This document shows, one piece after another, positions 7,239 to 8,763 of a stretch of DNA of 8,763 nucleotides. Made by a program: the position numbers and the translations under genes. The stretch spans positions 1 to 8,763 of the forward strand of contig JAAZYN010000101.1 of assembly GCA_014239625.1 (NCBI GenBank), in the 5' to 3' direction. The notes under the pieces were generated by a model. The model worked only from the letters and a program-made list of their open reading frames with translations, did no database searches and was not told where the DNA came from. Position 1 is the first letter of the stretch; every line of letters begins with the position of its first letter. The DNA comes from Myxococcales bacterium. GTDB taxonomy: Bacteria > Myxococcota_A > UBA9042 > PHBI01 > JAAZYN01.

Positions 7239-8474
7239 TCACCCCCTCTCCTCCAGCAGCTCGGCGACGCGCGGCGCGACCTTCCGCTGGAACGCCTCCA
7301 TATTCGAGATGACGCGCTGGCAGTCGTGATTGAAGAAGTCGAACCAGAGCATCAGCCGATCGTCGGGATGGAAGCGCGCGACCATCTGCTGGGCGACATC
7401 CTCGGCGTTGCCGATCAGGGCGTTGTTCGCCGCCTTCTCCACCCTGGACGGATCGATGGTCCCCTGTAGCGCCTTCCAGTAAGCGCCCAACGCCGACCGT
7501 GCCTCGGCGTGAGCGCGTGTTCGCTTCGCCTCGTCGCTCAGGCCGTCCTGTTCGTTGATGAACACGAAGGTGGTCCGTGGCATGTACTCGCGCTTCCACG
7601 GTCCCCCTTCGGGGTGAAAGGCCTCGCGGAGCCGTTGGTGGGTCTGCTCGATGACGTCGGGGTTGGTGATCGACAGGTTGAAGACCTGAACCGGGGCCAG
7701 CGTATTGACCTCGACCTGAAGCTCCGGGGCGTGGGTGCCGACGATCAGGGACAGCAGCTCACGGCGCCACTGCTGCGGGATGATCTTTATCTTGTCGAAG
7801 ACCCAGCGCGGCTCGAGCTCGTAGCGATCCCGCACGTGCCCAGCGGCGGCGACGACCTTGTCCCAGCCTTCATCCGAGCGAAAGTCGGACCGCTCCAGGC
7901 TCTGACGCGGGATGTCGGCGGACGCGATGATCTCCCCATTGAGGAGCCTCAAGAAGATATGGCAGGCCTCGGTGAAGGTCTTGTTCTTGAGCACCCTCCC
8001 GGCGGCTCGCTCGATCGCGTCGCGGGGGACGATGCCGCTCGCGGCGTTCATGAAATCAAAACGGCCGGCTGCAAACCCCACGTGGATCTTTCGATGCTCC
8101 GACGGGTCGGCGCCGTGGAGCGCGCAGAAGGCGGCGACGCGCTCGGCCGCAGCGATGGGCCCCCCCATACACAGGATGTTCATGATCGCCGACCCGCAGT
8201 GGATACGCTTGGTGCGACGGAAGACCTGGTGGCTCAGCTGGAGGAAATCGACGTTGAGACCCACTTCTCCCTCCCAATGAGGGATCACCGGGTTCGGGTT
8301 GAGCTTCTGAACCTGGCTCGACAGATGGCTCTCCGCGATCCAGGCGACGCCGTATCCGAGCGCGTCGGCGGCCACCACCTGATCGAAGAAGTTGGCGAAC
8401 ATCCGTTGTTCGCTCGGGGGGGGCGCGCCATCAACCGGAGTCTGGCTGATGCTGAAGAAGATATCGTATTGCAT
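7239..8474 (-). CDS. luciferase-like (LLM class) flavin-dependent monooxygenase
   Basis: This protein of 411 residues, counted from the ATG at 8474, has the TIM-barrel bacterial luciferase fold. These enzymes use reduced FMN supplied by a separate reductase to hydroxylate or cleave substrates. Supporting segments are the N-terminal strand MQYDIFFSISQTP, the long helix then GYGVAWIAESHLSS (a typical G-Y-x-x-x-W-x-A/x-E-H motif), the HVGFAAGRFDF stretch resembling the G-R-G phosphate-binding loop, and the C-terminal GNAEDVAQQMV then DDRLMLWFDF region. The frame extends upstream to a GTG at 8510, but GGAGGT lies 4 bases before the ATG, so that start is preferred. It is the first gene of the operon. 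No flavin reductase is encoded in the window. It probably oxidises the starting substrate to a ring that the dioxygenase can cleave, but the actual reaction is unknown. It is longer than many family members (about 330-350). Confidence 0.88.
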   Translation of the reverse strand: MQYDIFFSISQTPVDGAPPPSEQRMFANFFDQVVAADALGYGVAWIAESHLSSQVQKLNPNPVIPHWEGEVGLNVDFLQLSHQVFRRTKRIHCGSAIMNILCMGGPIAAAERVAAFCALHGADPSEHRKIHVGFAAGRFDFMNAASGIVPRDAIERAAGRVLKNKTFTEACHIFLRLLNGEIIASADIPRQSLERSDFRSDEGWDKVVAAAGHVRDRYELEPRWVFDKIKIIPQQWRRELLSLIVGTHAPELQVEVNTLAPVQVFNLSITNPDVIEQTHQRLREAFHPEGGPWKREYMPRTTFVFINEQDGLSDEAKRTRAHAEARSALGAYWKALQGTIDPSRVEKAANNALIGNAEDVAQQMVARFHPDDRLMLWFDFFNHDCQRVISNMEAFQRKVAPRVAELLEERG

Positions 8475-8596
8475 CGGACCTCCAGCGCGGGCCTCGAGGA
8501 GCAGGCTCACGCGCGTTGCTTGCTTAGCAACTTCTTGACTAAGCGGCCAGCTGTCGCTACCGGTGCTGCCGGGTTTTTCTGCCAGGAGGAGTCGTT
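8475..8596. promoter_or_regulatory. divergent control region with overlapping inverted repeats
   Basis: This 122-base gap separates the monooxygenase start (- strand) from the HtpG-like start (+ strand). It holds two overlapping dyads: GTTGCT (8515-8520) with AGCAAC (8526-8531), loop 5; and GCTTAG (8522-8527) with CTAAGC (8539-8544), loop 11. Both arms match perfectly. A + strand TTGACT at 8535-8540 could be a -35 box, with a poor TACCGG -10 candidate at 8558-8563 (17-base spacing). The second dyad overlaps the -35 box, as an operator would. I found no convincing - strand promoter and no full CIRCE element. Confidence 0.4.
8584..8589 (+). promoter_or_regulatory. strong ribosome binding site (AGGAGG)
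   Basis: AGGAGG lies 7 bases before the ATG at 8597. It is a near-perfect Shine-Dalgarno match, stronger than at the other starts in this window. It argues that the + strand start is real, although the reading frame soon runs into sequence antisense to ClpB. Confidence 0.7.
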
Positions 8597-8763
8597 ATGA
8601 GTGACGTCGCACGAAACGCTGCCGCGGAGCAGTTCGAGTTCCAAGCCGAGGTCAGCCATACGGCTCGCCAGCACCTGGACTTGAAGCGATGCAATGGTGC
8701 GGAGCTGCTCCTTGCCAAGCTGATGGAAGACGACCGTGTCGTCGATGCGATTCAGCAACTCCG
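8597..8763 (+). pseudogene. htpG: 5' start of an HtpG (Hsp90)-like gene, joined to foreign sequence
   Basis: From the ATG the frame reads a short Ala-rich lead followed by FEFQAEVS at residues 13-20. EFQAEV is the conserved opening of bacterial HtpG, the Hsp90 chaperone. In HtpG this is followed by a LLDLxxxSLYSNKEIFLREL-type stretch; here that stretch is absent. The frame stays open to the window edge, but from about 8657 on it is the antisense of a ClpB coding fragment and shows no Hsp90 similarity. So only about 8597-8656 is htpG-like. The strong AGGAGG upstream and a possible -35 box fit a genuine gene start. With only about eight matching residues the family call is moderate. It could be a natural rearrangement that truncated htpG, or a chimeric join in the assembly. 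Confidence 0.45.

Larger units (their letters stand above)
8507..8763 (-). pseudogene. clpB: ClpB C-terminal fragment, interrupted
   Basis: The frame enters from the right edge and reads ELLNRIDDTVVFHQLGKEQL and onward to GLELEL (about 8630). This matches the start of the C-terminal small domain of the ClpB disaggregase, where family members read EFLNRIDE-VVFHPL followed by a helix and a GLxLEL strand. The expected continuation (a DAA-x-x-x-L helix, the GYDPxxGARPLKR motif and about 70 more residues) is missing. Past 8630 the frame runs antisense through the HtpG-like start and stops at 8507-8509. The break is therefore near 8630-8656, and the resulting ClpB would be truncated. An in-frame TTG at 8758 is not the real start; the gene begins outside the window. 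Confidence 0.8.

Noticed and set aside
5912..7312. 466-residue open frame on the + strand
   Set aside because: It lies antisense to the dehydrogenase and asparaginase-like genes, which have full family motifs. Its Arg/Ala/Val/Gln-rich composition is typical of shadow frames in GC-rich DNA.
8475..8510. Longer monooxygenase starting at GTG 8510
   Set aside because: The 12 extra residues have no family match, while GGAGGT sits right before the ATG at 8474, where the conserved N-terminal strand begins.
8558..8577. Rho-independent terminator (CCGG-TGCTG-CCGG then a T run) on the + strand
   Set aside because: The stem is only 4 base pairs, and it lies just before a strong ribosome binding site, where a terminator would be unlikely. 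Attenuation cannot be excluded but is not supported.
7509..8600. 363-residue open frame on the + strand
   Set aside because: It is antisense to the flavin monooxygenase and crosses the divergent control region. It has no domain signal.
1..8763. CRISPR array, tRNA or rRNA genes, insertion sequence or transposase
   Set aside because: I saw no spaced direct repeats, no tRNA-like cloverleaf, no rRNA stretch and no transposase motif; nearly all bases are taken by assigned genes.

Overview
This is a GC-rich window (roughly two thirds G+C by eye) from a bacterial chromosome with tightly packed genes. DUF1415, class III extradiol dioxygenase and ClpB/HtpG-type sequences fit a proteobacterial or myxobacterial-type high-GC bacterium. 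No gene here fixes the taxon, so that placement is only a guess.

Layout: (1) Positions 1-1702, + strand: the last codons of an unidentified gene, a trans-isoprenyl diphosphate synthase, and a DUF1415-family protein whose start overlaps the synthase stop. (2) Positions 1689-8474, - strand: six genes packed head to tail with overlaps or gaps of only a few bases, so almost certainly one operon. In transcription order they are a luciferase-like flavin monooxygenase, an asparaginase-II-like hydrolase, a 2-aminomuconate-semialdehyde-type dehydrogenase, the catalytic beta subunit of a 2-aminophenol 1,6-dioxygenase-type extradiol enzyme, a fusion of the alpha subunit with a 2-aminomuconate deaminase (RidA fold), and a kynurenine-formamidase-like cyclase. 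This operon converges on the DUF1415 gene with a 14-base overlap. (3) Positions 8475-8763: a short divergent control region with overlapping inverted repeats, then a + strand start with a strong ribosome binding site that looks like the first codons of htpG. It runs into a - strand fragment that is clearly the C-terminal part of ClpB, so a rearrangement or assembly junction lies here.

How the genes work together: the middle four proteins form a coherent meta-cleavage module for an aminophenol-type ring. The alpha/beta dioxygenase would open the ring to 2-aminomuconic semialdehyde (or a substituted analogue), the dehydrogenase would oxidise it to 2-aminomuconate, and the RidA domain would remove the amino group as ammonia. 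The flavin monooxygenase, asparaginase-like hydrolase and cyclase/formamidase are not part of the classical amn or nba operons. They suggest an upstream N-acyl, amide or N-heterocyclic substrate that is oxidised and hydrolysed to an aminophenol. The usual lower-pathway genes (4-oxalocrotonate decarboxylase, hydratase, aldolase, acetaldehyde dehydrogenase) are not in the window. The true substrate is unknown.

The most notable points are the dioxygenase-alpha/deaminase fusion, the non-classical gene set of the operon, an asparaginase-fold protein with a changed metal-site residue, and the htpG/clpB junction at the right edge.
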